DNA of 64,000 nt, taken from Aerococcus mictus. GTDB lineage: Bacteria; Bacillota; Bacilli; Lactobacillales; Aerococcaceae. How positions within the stretch are numbered: position 1 is the first letter of the stretch; every line of letters starts with the position of its first letter. Shown here one piece after another: positions 7,871-15,512 of this stretch. The notes below the pieces were generated by a model. The model was not told the origin of the DNA. It saw only the letters and a program-made list of their open reading frames with translations, and did no database searches. The position numbers and the translations under genes were made by a program. Where the stretch lies: positions 1,302,001 to 1,366,000 of the forward strand of contig NZ_CP132985.1 in assembly GCF_003286595.3 (NCBI RefSeq). The letters are read 5' to 3'.

Positions 7871-8695
7871 CTATAGTACCCATTGACTGAGGGCCTGACT
7901 CACCCCATGGTCATCATTTGAGCTAGTGATTTCATCGGCGGCCGCTTGAACTTCCTGGGGCGCGTTAGCCATAGCTATTCCTAGCCCGGCTAACTGAAGC
8001 ATGGGGATATCGTTAAAATTGTCACCAATAGCTAGACAGTTTTTTAGGGGCACTTGGTAGAGTTCAGCAATTTCTCTTAAGGCATTTTCCTTGGAGACAC
8101 CCTTAGCCGTCACTTCTAAATAATTGTCCTTAGAAAGGTAGAAATCACAATGCTTGAAATTAAGCGACTTGAGATAGTCTTCTAAACGGCTGATTTGGTC
8201 AGGCTGGTCAATCAGCAGAAACTTATTAATCCCAATCCCCTCCTCAAGTAATTCCTGAGGATCTTTAATAATCGGTTTATCCTGGGTAATAGCAGCTTCT
8301 TCATCCGTCCAAGGGCTTTTAGCATTAGCATACCATTCCGCTCCGGCATAGGGGTTGATAGAAACCGTAGGAAATTGGTTTTGAAGGAGGTCAATCAGTT
8401 TCCCGGCTTCATTGGGATCAATCACATGGTTCACCAGGGCTTGGTCGATTTTTTCAGGGTCACTTGGTACAATCAAGGCCCCATTATAAGTAGCAATCGG
8501 ATTCTGATCAAGTTCTAATTCCCTGGCTAAGCCATACATGCCTCGGGGTGAGCGGGCAGAAGCTAAGACAAAGGGAATCCCCTGCTTTTTGAGAGCTTTT
8601 ATCTGGTCCTTCAATTGGTCATCGACCTGGTGGTTAGAATCAAGAATGGTTCCATCAATGTCACTGATTACCAGTTTAATCTGAGCTTGGGTCAT
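7871..8695 (-). CDS. Cof-type HAD-superfamily sugar phosphatase
   Basis: 274 residues. 'ISDIDGTILDSNHQ' is motif I (DxDGT), 'VLASARSPRG' motif II, and 'GDNFNDIPMLQLAGLGIAMANA' motif IV; a C2-type cap lies between. This is the YidA/Cof group, which removes phosphate from sugar phosphates. ATG 8695 is chosen because AAGGAAG precedes it by about 6 bases; it overlaps the end of the DeoR regulator by 20 bases, so the two are translationally coupled and the phosphatase is likely part of the sugar response that the regulator controls. Confidence 0.88.
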   Translation of the reverse strand: MTQAQIKLVISDIDGTILDSNHQVDDQLKDQIKALKKQGIPFVLASARSPRGMYGLARELELDQNPIATYNGALIVPSDPEKIDQALVNHVIDPNEAGKLIDLLQNQFPTVSINPYAGAEWYANAKSPWTDEEAAITQDKPIIKDPQELLEEGIGINKFLLIDQPDQISRLEDYLKSLNFKHCDFYLSKDNYLEVTAKGVSKENALREIAELYQVPLKNCLAIGDNFNDIPMLQLAGLGIAMANAPQEVQAAADEITSSNDDHGVSQALSQWVL

Positions 8696-9452
8696 GATCT
8701 TCTTCCTTTCTGTCGGTTTCAATTACTTCCAATCCATCAATCTTTTTAATCACTTCAGGGGCTTGGCTAGTGATGAGATAATCGATTTCTTCCAGGCTCC
8801 CCGCTTGGTAGTGGCCACTTTGTTGGAATTTCTCCGCTTCGGCTAGGAGAACGATGGTTTGCGAATTTTTGATTACCACTTCCTTAAGCTGGCAGTCAGC
8901 CTGATCGTCATAGGAGATTTTCCCACCCTTTAAACCTGCAGCACCAATAAAGGTCACATCAAAATAAAGCCGGTCAAGTTGCTTAAGGGTATCTAAGTTA
9001 GCAAAGAAACGGTTCTTAGAATAGTACTTGCCTCCTAAGAGGTTGAAATCGATCCCTTCTTTCTCACTAAAAATCAAGGCATTATCTAAAGAATGAGAAT
9101 ATACCGTTATAGGCCCATCACTTATTTGGGCCAATTGGCTAACCACAGTCGAGACATCGAAAAAGTAAAAGCCCCCTTTTTGAAGAAATTTCTGGGCCAC
9201 TTGAGCAATGGCCCGTTTGGCTTGGGTTGATTGCTTGGAGCGACTCTGATAAGGAGCAATGACTGGCACTTGCTTAGGCAGGATTAAGCCCCCATGGGTA
9301 CGGTGGGCAAGCCCTTGGTCTTCCAATAAATTAAAATCCCGACGAACCGTATCCCTTGAAACGCCCAGAGCTGCGGTCATTTTCTTAGCCGTTAACCGCC
9401 CCTTATCTTTTAATTCCTTCATGATTAGTCTTAAACGTTCCTCTTGATACAT
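8676..9452 (-). CDS. DeoR-family transcriptional regulator
   Basis: 258 residues. N-terminal helix-turn-helix 'RLTAKKMTAALGVSRDTVRRDFNLLEDQG' is the DeoR signature, followed by the 'AHRTHGGLILP' wing. The C-terminal sugar-phosphate sensor domain contains 'FFDVSTVVSQLA' and 'GAAGLKGGKISY'. It is expected to repress or activate sugar genes in response to a phosphorylated sugar. GGGAGG precedes ATG 9452. Two-gene operon with the HAD phosphatase; target genes cannot be inferred from the window. Confidence 0.88.
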   Translation of the reverse strand: MYQEERLRLIMKELKDKGRLTAKKMTAALGVSRDTVRRDFNLLEDQGLAHRTHGGLILPKQVPVIAPYQSRSKQSTQAKRAIAQVAQKFLQKGGFYFFDVSTVVSQLAQISDGPITVYSHSLDNALIFSEKEGIDFNLLGGKYYSKNRFFANLDTLKQLDRLYFDVTFIGAAGLKGGKISYDDQADCQLKEVVIKNSQTIVLLAEAEKFQQSGHYQAGSLEEIDYLITSQAPEVIKKIDGLEVIETDRKEEDHDPSSD

Positions 9453-9645
9453 TGTTGGCCTCCCTTCTTTTATATTTTTACTTGCTGATTTTATTTTAGC
9501 ATGTTTTTATGCATTTGTAAGTTATTTTAAGTGATTATACGCTTTTATCATTGTTTTTAAGTATCGATAACTTAGTGAGCATTCGTTCTGTTTTAGAAAT
9601 CTAGTCGTTTCTATTAACATTTCTACTAACTTTTTAGCGGACATA

Positions 9646-9688
9646 AAAAAGAAGCCCCAAGAATGCTTTAAATTCAACATTCTTGAGA
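9646..9688 (-). terminator. Terminator of tRNA-Glu
   Basis: On the minus strand CAAGAATG (9685-9678) pairs with CATTCTTG (9665-9658), then GGGGCTTCTTTTTT. It lies about 20 bases past the tRNA 3' end. Confidence 0.75.
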
Positions 9689-9706
9689 CCTCTATAGAAA
9701 TCATTA

Positions 9707-9778
9707 TCACCCGGGCGGGATTCGAACCCGTGATTCCGCGCTGAGAACGCGGCGTCTTAACCCCTTGACCACCGGGCA
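9707..9778 (-). tRNA. tRNA-Glu (anticodon CTC)
   Basis: A 72-base cloverleaf on the minus strand. The anticodon stem CCGCG/CGCGG closes a TTCTCAG loop, giving anticodon CTC (reads GAG). The D arm 'GTC AAGGGGTTAA GAC' is Glu-like and the T loop is TTCGAAT. The CCA end is not encoded. The outermost acceptor pairs are both G-T type (T1-G72, G2-T71) and the last T-stem pair is an A-C mismatch, so the structure is somewhat degenerate. It has its own promoter and terminator. Confidence 0.85.
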
Positions 9779-9810
9779 GTGTCTTGCGTCATTTCCTGAC
9801 GACAGTAACT

Positions 9811-9839
9811 AGAATACGCCTGATCTTTTCATTTGTAAA
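9811..9839 (-). promoter_or_regulatory. Promoter of tRNA-Glu
   Basis: On the minus strand TTTACA (9839-9834), 17-base spacer, TATTCT (9816-9811). Good fit to a sigma-A promoter ending about 33 bases before the tRNA. Confidence 0.6.
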
Positions 9840-9980
9840 GACTTAATTTTAATGAATGTGGTTTTATATAATCAATAATGAAAAGAAAGCTGAAAAATTT
9901 GCCTAAATCCCATATAATTACTACTATAAGGGATGAATAATCCGTATAATTAACGAAATCAATTTAGGGGAGGTTTTTCT

Positions 9981-12512
9981 ATGACAGAAAATCAACGTCT
10001 ACTCGACCAGTTTGTGCCTGACCATTATGACATCTACTTGGACATTAGCCGCCAAGATAAACGTTTTAGTGGGACTACCACCGTTAAGGGTCAAGCACTG
10101 GGGCAAGACATTGTTTTAAACCAAAAATATTTAACCACTGAAAAAGTCACTGTGGATGGCGAATTAGCTTCTTTCTCACAAGATGACCAAGCGGAAACCT
10201 TAACCATTGCTAATGATAAGGAAGGTCAAGTGGAAGTCGCAGTGACTTACCATGCTAACCTAACCGACTCCATGATGGGGATTTACCCTTCTTATTATGA
10301 AGTGAACGGTGAAGAAAAGCAGTTGGTCGGCACGCAGTTTGAGACTACGTTTGCCCGCCAAGCCTTTCCTTGTGTGGATGAACCTGCTGCTAAGGCCACT
10401 TTCTCCTTAGCCATTAAATTTGACGAACAAGAAGGCGAAAGCATTATCGCTAACCAACCTGAGGTCAATTGCGAAGACGGCGTTCACTACTTCGAAGAAA
10501 CCGTGCGCATGTCCAGCTACCTGATCGCCTTTGTCTTCGGCGACTTACAAAAGAAGATCACCCATACCAAGTCTGGGGTTAAAATTGGCGTCTTTGCGAC
10601 CAAGGCTCACGCGGATAAGGAACTTGACTTTGCCTTAGATATCAGTAAACGCTCGATCGAATTCTTCGAAGAATTCTATGACACCCCCTACCCGCTGGAA
10701 CATTCCTACCAAGTGGGTCTTCCTGACTTTTCTGCTGGAGCCATGGAAAACTGGGGGCTAGTGACTTACCGGGAAGCTTATCTCTTAATTGATCCGGATA
10801 ACGCCTCCCTACCAACTAAACAATTAGTGGCTACCGTGATCGCCCACGAACTCGCCCACCAATGGTTCGGTAACTTAGTCACCATGAACTGGTGGGACGA
10901 CTTATGGTTGAATGAATCCTTTGCCAATATGATGGAATATGTGGCTATCGATGCCCTTGAACCAGAGTGGAAGGTCTGGGAACTCTTCCAAACCTCCGAT
11001 GTACCTGCCGCTTTGGAACGTGATGCCACGGATGGTGTCCAATCGGTCCACGTCATGGTAAACGACCCAGCCGAAATCGACTCCATCTTCGACTCCGCCA
11101 TTGTCTATGCTAAAGGCGCACGTCTTTTAGTGATGGTGCGTTCCTTATTAGGTGACGACGACCTCCGTAAAGGGTTGAAAGCTTACTTTGAAAAACACCA
11201 ATACGGCAACGCCAAGGGCCAAGACCTCTGGGATGCTCTCTCTCAAGCTTCCGGCTTAGATATTGGGGCCATCATGGATTCTTGGTTAGAACAACCTGGC
11301 TATCCAGTAGTATCAGCTAAGTTAGTGGATGGTGACCTAGTCTTAAGCCAAGAACAATTCTTTATTGGACAAGGTGAAGACCAAGGACGTCTCTGGCAAA
11401 TTCCACTCCAAGCCAATAACGACCAAGTGCCAGAAATCATGACCGAGTCTGAAGTCACAATCTCAAACTTCCAAAAAGGCGACCAAGCTTTAAGACTCAA
11501 TGTCGGAAATAACTCTCACTTTATCGTTAACTATGATGAAGAACTCTTAAACGACATCATTGATGAACTGGACCAACTAACCGCTATCGACCAACTCCAA
11601 GTCTTACAAGACTTGAACCTCTTAGCTAAAGGTGGTCGCTTATCCTACGCTAAGCTTATTCCTTTACTGGACAAATTAGCGAATGCTGAATCAGCTATCG
11701 TCCATGAAAAGATTGCCGCAATCTTATCGGTATTGAAGGACTTTGCCCGTCCAAATAGTGACGAAGAAGCAGCTATTAAGCAATATATCCGCTCACTCTA
11801 CCATGGCCAAGTGGAAAAACTAGGTGTAGAAGCTTGGGCAGGCGAAAGTCTGGAAGCCGAACTCAGTCGTCCAACGATTTTAGCTGCCTCTCTCTATGCT
11901 GAAGACAAGACGGTCATTGAGGGCCTCCATGAACTTTACTTAAACTCTGGTGGTGGAGAAAACAAGGAAAACCTACCCGCTGACCGCCGTGCCCTGCTCT
12001 TGAAGAATGAAGTGGTTAACTATGGTAGTGATGAACTTTACCAAGACTACCTCACTGCCTACCAAAAATCAGCCAACCCAAGTCTCAAGGCTGACCTCCG
12101 TCAAGCCCTAACCGCTTCTAAGGATGAGGACTTCTTAGACCAAATCGTGGGTCACTTCCAAGAAGCCAGTGTCATCAAGCCACAAGACTTACGGGCTTGG
12201 TACCGTGGAGTTCTCGCTAACCCAGTTGGGGAAGAAAAAGCTTGGAACTGGCTACGGAATAATTGGGACTGGCTAGAAGCCAAAGTCGGTGGCGATATGG
12301 AATTTGCGACTTATATCACGGTCACCGCAGCTATCTTTAATACCCAAGAACGTCTAGATGAATTCAAAGACTTCTTCGAAGAAAAAGTCGATGTCCCTGG
12401 ACTAGGCCGTGAAATCCGCATGGACATCAAGGTTATCGAAGGCCGGGTAACTTTTATCGAAAAAGAAAAGGATGCTGTCTTAAGCACTATCAAAGCAGCA
12501 AATAATAAATAA
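9981..12512 (+). CDS. pepN: Aminopeptidase N (M1 family)
   Basis: 843 residues, full length for lactic-acid-bacterial PepN. The exopeptidase motif GAMEN is at 253-257 and the zinc site 'HELAHQW' is at 289-295 (His289, His293) with the third ligand Glu312 in 'LNESFANMMEY'. A C-terminal helical domain follows from about residue 520. It removes N-terminal residues from peptides in the cytoplasm. The ribosome site GGGGAGG stands before the ATG. It is monocistronic, with its own terminator. Codon use is markedly biased toward a few codons (GAA, CAA, CTC, GTC, ACC), consistent with high expression. Confidence 0.95.
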   Translation: MTENQRLLDQFVPDHYDIYLDISRQDKRFSGTTTVKGQALGQDIVLNQKYLTTEKVTVDGELASFSQDDQAETLTIANDKEGQVEVAVTYHANLTDSMMGIYPSYYEVNGEEKQLVGTQFETTFARQAFPCVDEPAAKATFSLAIKFDEQEGESIIANQPEVNCEDGVHYFEETVRMSSYLIAFVFGDLQKKITHTKSGVKIGVFATKAHADKELDFALDISKRSIEFFEEFYDTPYPLEHSYQVGLPDFSAGAMENWGLVTYREAYLLIDPDNASLPTKQLVATVIAHELAHQWFGNLVTMNWWDDLWLNESFANMMEYVAIDALEPEWKVWELFQTSDVPAALERDATDGVQSVHVMVNDPAEIDSIFDSAIVYAKGARLLVMVRSLLGDDDLRKGLKAYFEKHQYGNAKGQDLWDALSQASGLDIGAIMDSWLEQPGYPVVSAKLVDGDLVLSQEQFFIGQGEDQGRLWQIPLQANNDQVPEIMTESEVTISNFQKGDQALRLNVGNNSHFIVNYDEELLNDIIDELDQLTAIDQLQVLQDLNLLAKGGRLSYAKLIPLLDKLANAESAIVHEKIAAILSVLKDFARPNSDEEAAIKQYIRSLYHGQVEKLGVEAWAGESLEAELSRPTILAASLYAEDKTVIEGLHELYLNSGGGENKENLPADRRALLLKNEVVNYGSDELYQDYLTAYQKSANPSLKADLRQALTASKDEDFLDQIVGHFQEASVIKPQDLRAWYRGVLANPVGEEKAWNWLRNNWDWLEAKVGGDMEFATYITVTAAIFNTQERLDEFKDFFEEKVDVPGLGREIRMDIKVIEGRVTFIEKEKDAVLSTIKAANNK

Positions 12513-12548
12513 CAAAATAATTAAACATGCCAGCCAGCATGAATTAGG

Positions 12549-12586
12549 GAAAAAGCAGAAGCATTAAAGGTGCTTCTGCTTTTTTC
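12549..12586 (+). terminator. Terminator of pepN
   Basis: AAAAGCAGAAGCA pairs with TGCTTCTGCTTTT around a short TTAAAGG loop and ends in TTTTTTC. Strong intrinsic terminator. Confidence 0.85.
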
Positions 12587-12637
12587 TTGGCTAAAATATT
12601 CAAGGAATTAAAGTAATGTCCATATTAAGCTAACAAT

Positions 12638-12686
12638 TTGACAAGTATACTTGGCATGTTATCATAAAGGTATGCCAAGTGTACTT
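12638..12686 (+). promoter_or_regulatory. Promoter with paired palindromic operators for the small-membrane-protein/HTH operon
   Basis: TTGACA (12638-12643) and TATCAT (12660-12665) are 16 bases apart. A perfect palindrome AAGTATACTT (12643-12652) abuts the -35 element and a near-copy AAGTGTACTT (12677-12686) lies after the -10. The larger units AAGTATACTTGGCAT (12643-12657) and ATGCCAAGTGTACTT (12672-12686) are also inverted relative to each other. The arrangement fits autorepression by the downstream HTH protein (inference). Confidence 0.65.
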
Positions 12687-12707
12687 ATCAAGAAAGGTGG
12701 AATAAAT

Positions 12708-13034
12708 ATGAAGGAAGAAGAAAAAGAACGCATTCTAGCTAAATATCGTTCAGACAATCAGGATGAATATCAGCAACACCTGATTAAGAAAGCCGATGAC
12801 TATGGTTTCGCCGCTATGTGCGTAGTAGCCATTATTTTAATGGCCATCAAAGCCATAAATGGACAGAGCATTGCTGATATTGAAGTCCTGTTATTTACCT
12901 TTATATCCGTGAATTTCTATAAACGCTATAAAATCAGTCAAGAAAAATCTGCCTTAATCCTTTTTATCTTTACTTCGGTATTGAATATTGCCTTTTTCAT
13001 TCGATTTATAAATAGTAGTTTTGGGGCAGCCTAA
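12708..13034 (+). CDS. Small two-helix membrane protein (DUF6442-like)
   Basis: 108 residues with an acidic, charged N-terminus ('MKEEEKERILAKYRSDNQDEYQQ') and hydrophobic segments at about residues 33-50, 55-70 and 80-98. ATG 12708 follows AAAGGTGG; the longer in-frame extension would start inside the promoter region and is rejected. The stop codon overlaps the ATG of the HTH gene (TAATG), so they are coupled. Such membrane-protein plus HTH pairs are common in Gram-positive bacteria, and the membrane protein may sequester or signal to the regulator, but this is not established. Family name is tentative. Confidence 0.7.
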   Translation: MKEEEKERILAKYRSDNQDEYQQHLIKKADDYGFAAMCVVAIILMAIKAINGQSIADIEVLLFTFISVNFYKRYKISQEKSALILFIFTSVLNIAFFIRFINSSFGAA

Positions 13035-13252
13035 TGGATAAAGAATTAATCTTGCACAACCGTCTCAAGGCAATCCGCAAAGAAAAAGGTTTGAGTCAGC
13101 AGGCCTTAGCCGACATGATCGGCGTCTCACGGAACTCGATTTCGTCAATCGAAACTGGACAATTCAACCCCACCGCTAAACTAGCCCTCATCCTTTGTAT
13201 CGCCTTAGATTGTCAATTTGAGGACATGTTTTATTTTGAAGATGATCTTTAA
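13034..13252 (+). CDS. Short XRE-family helix-turn-helix regulator
   Basis: 72 residues, essentially just a Cro/C1-type HTH: 'LKAIRKEKGLSQQALADMIGVSRNSISSIETGQFNPT' followed by 'LALILCIALDCQFEDMFYFED', the YozG-like group. The gene starts within the stop codon of the upstream membrane-protein gene. It is the obvious candidate to bind the paired AAGTRTACTT operators at 12643-12686. Downstream lies a repeat element and then a shared terminator. Confidence 0.88.
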   Translation: MDKELILHNRLKAIRKEKGLSQQALADMIGVSRNSISSIETGQFNPTAKLALILCIALDCQFEDMFYFEDDL

Positions 13253-13257
13253 GAAAA

Positions 13258-13369
13258 GAGTGCGACAGTCACACCGAAGGACGAAATCGCTGGAGAAAAC
13301 TGAGATAAGCTCAGCGAGTCTGAGCGTTACCAGTTTTTGAAGCGGACGTTCGTCCTGTGACTGGAGCAC
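13258..13369. repeat. Dispersed palindromic repeat, copy 1
   Basis: A 112-base element starting GAGTGCGACAGTCACACC and ending CTGTGACTGGAGCA. Outer arms CAGTCACA...AGGACGAA and TTCGTCCT.GTGACTG are inverted; inner arms AAAACTG/CAGTTTT and GCTCAG/CTGAGC extend the fold. A second full copy is at 45028-45138 and a truncated one at 45268-45306. No transposase or coding capacity is seen. Confidence 0.8.
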
Positions 13370-13395
13370 ATTTTGATTAGATAGTTTGTATTTTG

Positions 13396-13428
13396 AAAAG
13401 AGACTGGTGATTTGTTCCAGTCTCTTTT
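13396..13428. terminator. Bidirectional terminator between HTH gene and ppk2
   Basis: AAAAGAGACTGG (13396-13407) pairs with CCAGTCTCTTTT (13417-13428), with A and T tracts on both sides, between convergent genes. Confidence 0.8.
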
Positions 13429-13438
13429 CTACTTCTCG

Positions 13439-14305
13439 TTATATCTCATTATTACGTAACTGTTCCACGATTTGACTGGCTTTTTCTTGTTCTTCGTCAG
13501 AGAAAGTTGGGTAATGAGGATCAATTTTTTCAATAACTTCAATCAAGGCTTGGGTGGCAATTTTGCGGGCAAGCCAAGGGTTGTCAGCAGGCAAGATATA
13601 CCAAGGCGCATAGTCACAAGCCGTGTTTTGAAGCATCTTCTCAAAGACTTCTTGGTAGAGATCCCACTTCTTGCGATCCTCAATATCTGAGAAAGAGAAT
13701 TCATGGTTCTTTTCCCGCTCCTCAATCCGCTCTAGAAGGCGTTCCCGCTGCTTATCTTTAGACATATGGAAGAAAAATTTGACCACAGGAAAACCATTTT
13801 CACACAGGTACTTTTCAAATTGCAGAATTTGCTGGTAGCGTTTTTCGACCACTTGGGGATCATTACGAATTTCACTAGGTTGGTCATCGGAATCCAAGGA
13901 ATTATGAACTTGGGGTGCGATGATATCTTCATAGTAAGACCGGTTTAAGATCGCAATTGTCCCTCTTTCCGGCATTCCCTCATGCATGCGCCAGAGATAA
14001 TCATGGGCAATTTCATTGTCTGACGGCTGCTGGTAGGAAGTGACCTTGAGTGCCTGGGGCTGTAAGGTGGAGAAAATATAGCGGATCAACTCATCCTTCC
14101 CCGCCGCGTCTAAAGCTTGCAGGGCAACTAAGAGCCCATGAGTCCCCTCCGCTGTTAAACGATCATGCCAATCCACTAATTGTGGGACTAGACTTTCATA
14201 GATCTCCTCTTTCAGTTTTTCGTCTTCAGCATCACTCAGGTAAGCCGTCTGGAAATCAGCCAGACTGAATTTGCCGTCGGTGACTTTAAAATCTTTAAAT
14301 TCCAT
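13439..14305 (-). CDS. ppk2: Polyphosphate kinase 2 family protein
   Basis: 288 residues of the PPK2 family, which transfers phosphate between polyphosphate and nucleotides. The Walker A-like loop is 'LQALDAAGKDELIRYI' (about 61-76), where the usual first Gly of GxDxxGK is Ala. The lid/Walker B region includes 'GTIAILNRSYYEDIIAPQVH' and 'VKFFFHMSKDKQRERLLERI'. Length is typical of short class I-type PPK2. Whether it acts on AMP, ADP or GDP cannot be told. It is monocistronic. Confidence 0.88.
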   Translation of the reverse strand: MEFKDFKVTDGKFSLADFQTAYLSDAEDEKLKEEIYESLVPQLVDWHDRLTAEGTHGLLVALQALDAAGKDELIRYIFSTLQPQALKVTSYQQPSDNEIAHDYLWRMHEGMPERGTIAILNRSYYEDIIAPQVHNSLDSDDQPSEIRNDPQVVEKRYQQILQFEKYLCENGFPVVKFFFHMSKDKQRERLLERIEEREKNHEFSFSDIEDRKKWDLYQEVFEKMLQNTACDYAPWYILPADNPWLARKIATQALIEVIEKIDPHYPTFSDEEQEKASQIVEQLRNNEI

Positions 14306-14442
14306 GGCAGATCTTTTCCTTTCTTTTAGAAACGTTAAATTTAATTACTTTTAATTTAACATGAAAACGCTTTTATAGAAATAGAAAAGACTTTAATCTA
14401 GGATTACTTGTTAACGGATAAAAAGATTAAGCCCTCTTACAA

Positions 14443-14511
14443 ACACTACATATTGTGGTAGTTTTGCAAATAAGCACTATATGTTGACAAATTTAAGTTA
14501 AGTGATAGAAT
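14443..14511 (+). promoter_or_regulatory. Tandem NrdR-like boxes overlapping a promoter
   Basis: Box 1 is ACACTACATATTGTGG (14443-14458) and box 2 is GCACTATATGTTGACA (14474-14489). Both match the NrdR box core CwAtATaTwG and start 31 bases apart, the usual helical phasing of paired NrdR boxes. Box 2 covers the -35 TTGACA (14484-14489); the -10 TAGAAT is at 14506-14511 (16-base spacer). The controlled gene is the DUF2188 gene at 14564. Match judged by eye. Confidence 0.55.
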
Positions 14512-14563
14512 ATTAACTAAATAAGAATACAAAAAAATTTAAAAATAGAAAGTAGTGAATAAA

Positions 14564-14794
14564 ATGGGAAAAAATCAACATGTAACTCCAAAAGGAGAAA
14601 AATGGCAATTAATTGGAGCAGGTAATAAACGAGCAACTAAATTTTTTGATACACAGGCACAAGCTGCTAAATACGGTAGAGAGGTAGCCAAGCATCAGAA
14701 ATCTGAGTTACTAATCCATCGAAAAGACGGTAAAATTCGCTCTAAAGATTCATACGGTAATGACCCTTTCCCTCCGAAAGATTATGAAAATTAA
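14564..14794 (+). CDS. DUF2188 domain protein
   Basis: 76 residues, nearly all one DUF2188 domain: 'GKNQHVTPKGEKWQLIGAGN' then 'ATKFFDTQAQAAKYGREVAKHQKSELLIHRKDGKIR'. It is small and basic, and its function is unknown. ATG 14564 matches the usual start of the family (MGKxQHV); an in-frame GTG at 14555 is possible. The upstream promoter carries two NrdR-like boxes, suggesting repression linked to deoxyribonucleotide levels, which would be an unexpected regulon member. Confidence 0.8.
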   Translation: MGKNQHVTPKGEKWQLIGAGNKRATKFFDTQAQAAKYGREVAKHQKSELLIHRKDGKIRSKDSYGNDPFPPKDYEN

Positions 14795-14830
14795 GAAGTC
14801 ATTTTTTGCTAATATAATTTATTATTTTCT

Positions 14831-15352
14831 TTAAAAATTTCCCTTACGAAACTCTTCTAAGATTAAGGCCGTCGCTCTTGAGTCATTGAGACCATCGTGG
14901 GCCCGATTTTGAATCCCGTAATAGGCTTTTACCGTGGTTAACTTATAGTTAGGCGTGCGGAGGGGACTCAAACGCGCCATCTCTAAGACATCCATATGTG
15001 GTCTAAGACTTAAATCTATACCTGTATTGGCACGAAGCATGGGAATATCGAATTTCTTACTGTTGTAGCCGGCCAGAGGAAGATCAGCAATAAAGGCCAT
15101 AAAGTCCTTAGCCACCTGGTCGATCGTAGGCGCCCCTATAATGTCAGCATCACTAATCCCAGTTAGCTGAGTAATCTTATAGGGAATCGTCCGCTCAGGA
15201 TTCACGAGTTGGTTAAAAGTATCTACTTCCCTGCCCTCTTTAAAATGAACGGCTCCAAGCTGGATAATTTTACTGGAAAAGCCCAGTCCAGTAGTCTCTA
15301 GGTCAAAGACAACATACTCACTAGGAACTTGGCTAAAAATATTATAAGTCAT
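14831..15352 (-). CDS. DEDDh 3'-5' exonuclease (DnaQ-like)
   Basis: 173 residues, a single exonuclease domain. Exo I 'VFDLETTGLG' (Asp17, Glu19), Exo II around 'LAGYNSKKFDIPML' with the conserved Asp, and Exo III 'RAHDGLNDSRATALILEEF' with His and Asp give the full DEDDh set. It resembles stand-alone DnaQ/PolC-epsilon-like nucleases that trim DNA or RNA 3' ends. No polymerase domain is fused. It follows AAAGGAG ('aaaggagattttaaaagc') before ATG 15352. Precise role unknown. Confidence 0.87.
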   Translation of the reverse strand: MTYNIFSQVPSEYVVFDLETTGLGFSSKIIQLGAVHFKEGREVDTFNQLVNPERTIPYKITQLTGISDADIIGAPTIDQVAKDFMAFIADLPLAGYNSKKFDIPMLRANTGIDLSLRPHMDVLEMARLSPLRTPNYKLTTVKAYYGIQNRAHDGLNDSRATALILEEFRKGNF

Positions 15353-15474
15353 GCTTTTAAAATCTCCTTTTAATAATCATTTTACAATTTAGCGATTTAT
15401 TCAGTGTTTATCTTGCATTTTTTAAATGATTGTGTCTCTATCCTATGAAAATTTTACCCCTTTGAAAAGGAAAA

Positions 15475-15506
15475 ACCACCCTTCTCCTTAACAAGAGAAA
15501 GGGTGG
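15475..15506 (-). terminator. Terminator of the PTS operon
   Basis: On the minus strand CCACCCTT...AAGGGTGG with an inner TCTC/GAGA pairing, followed by TTTTTCC. It lies just after the stop codon of the IIC gene. Confidence 0.85.
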
Positions 15507-15512
15507 TCGATA

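Noticed and set aside
9522..9710. 62-codon minus-strand frame over the tRNA-Glu terminator
   Set aside because: It covers the terminator hairpin and the tRNA 3' edge, has no ribosome site and no recognisable domain.
13258..13369. Insertion sequence or CRISPR repeat
   Set aside because: No transposase frame, no target duplications visible, and copies are dispersed rather than in a spaced array. No CRISPR array was seen anywhere in the window.
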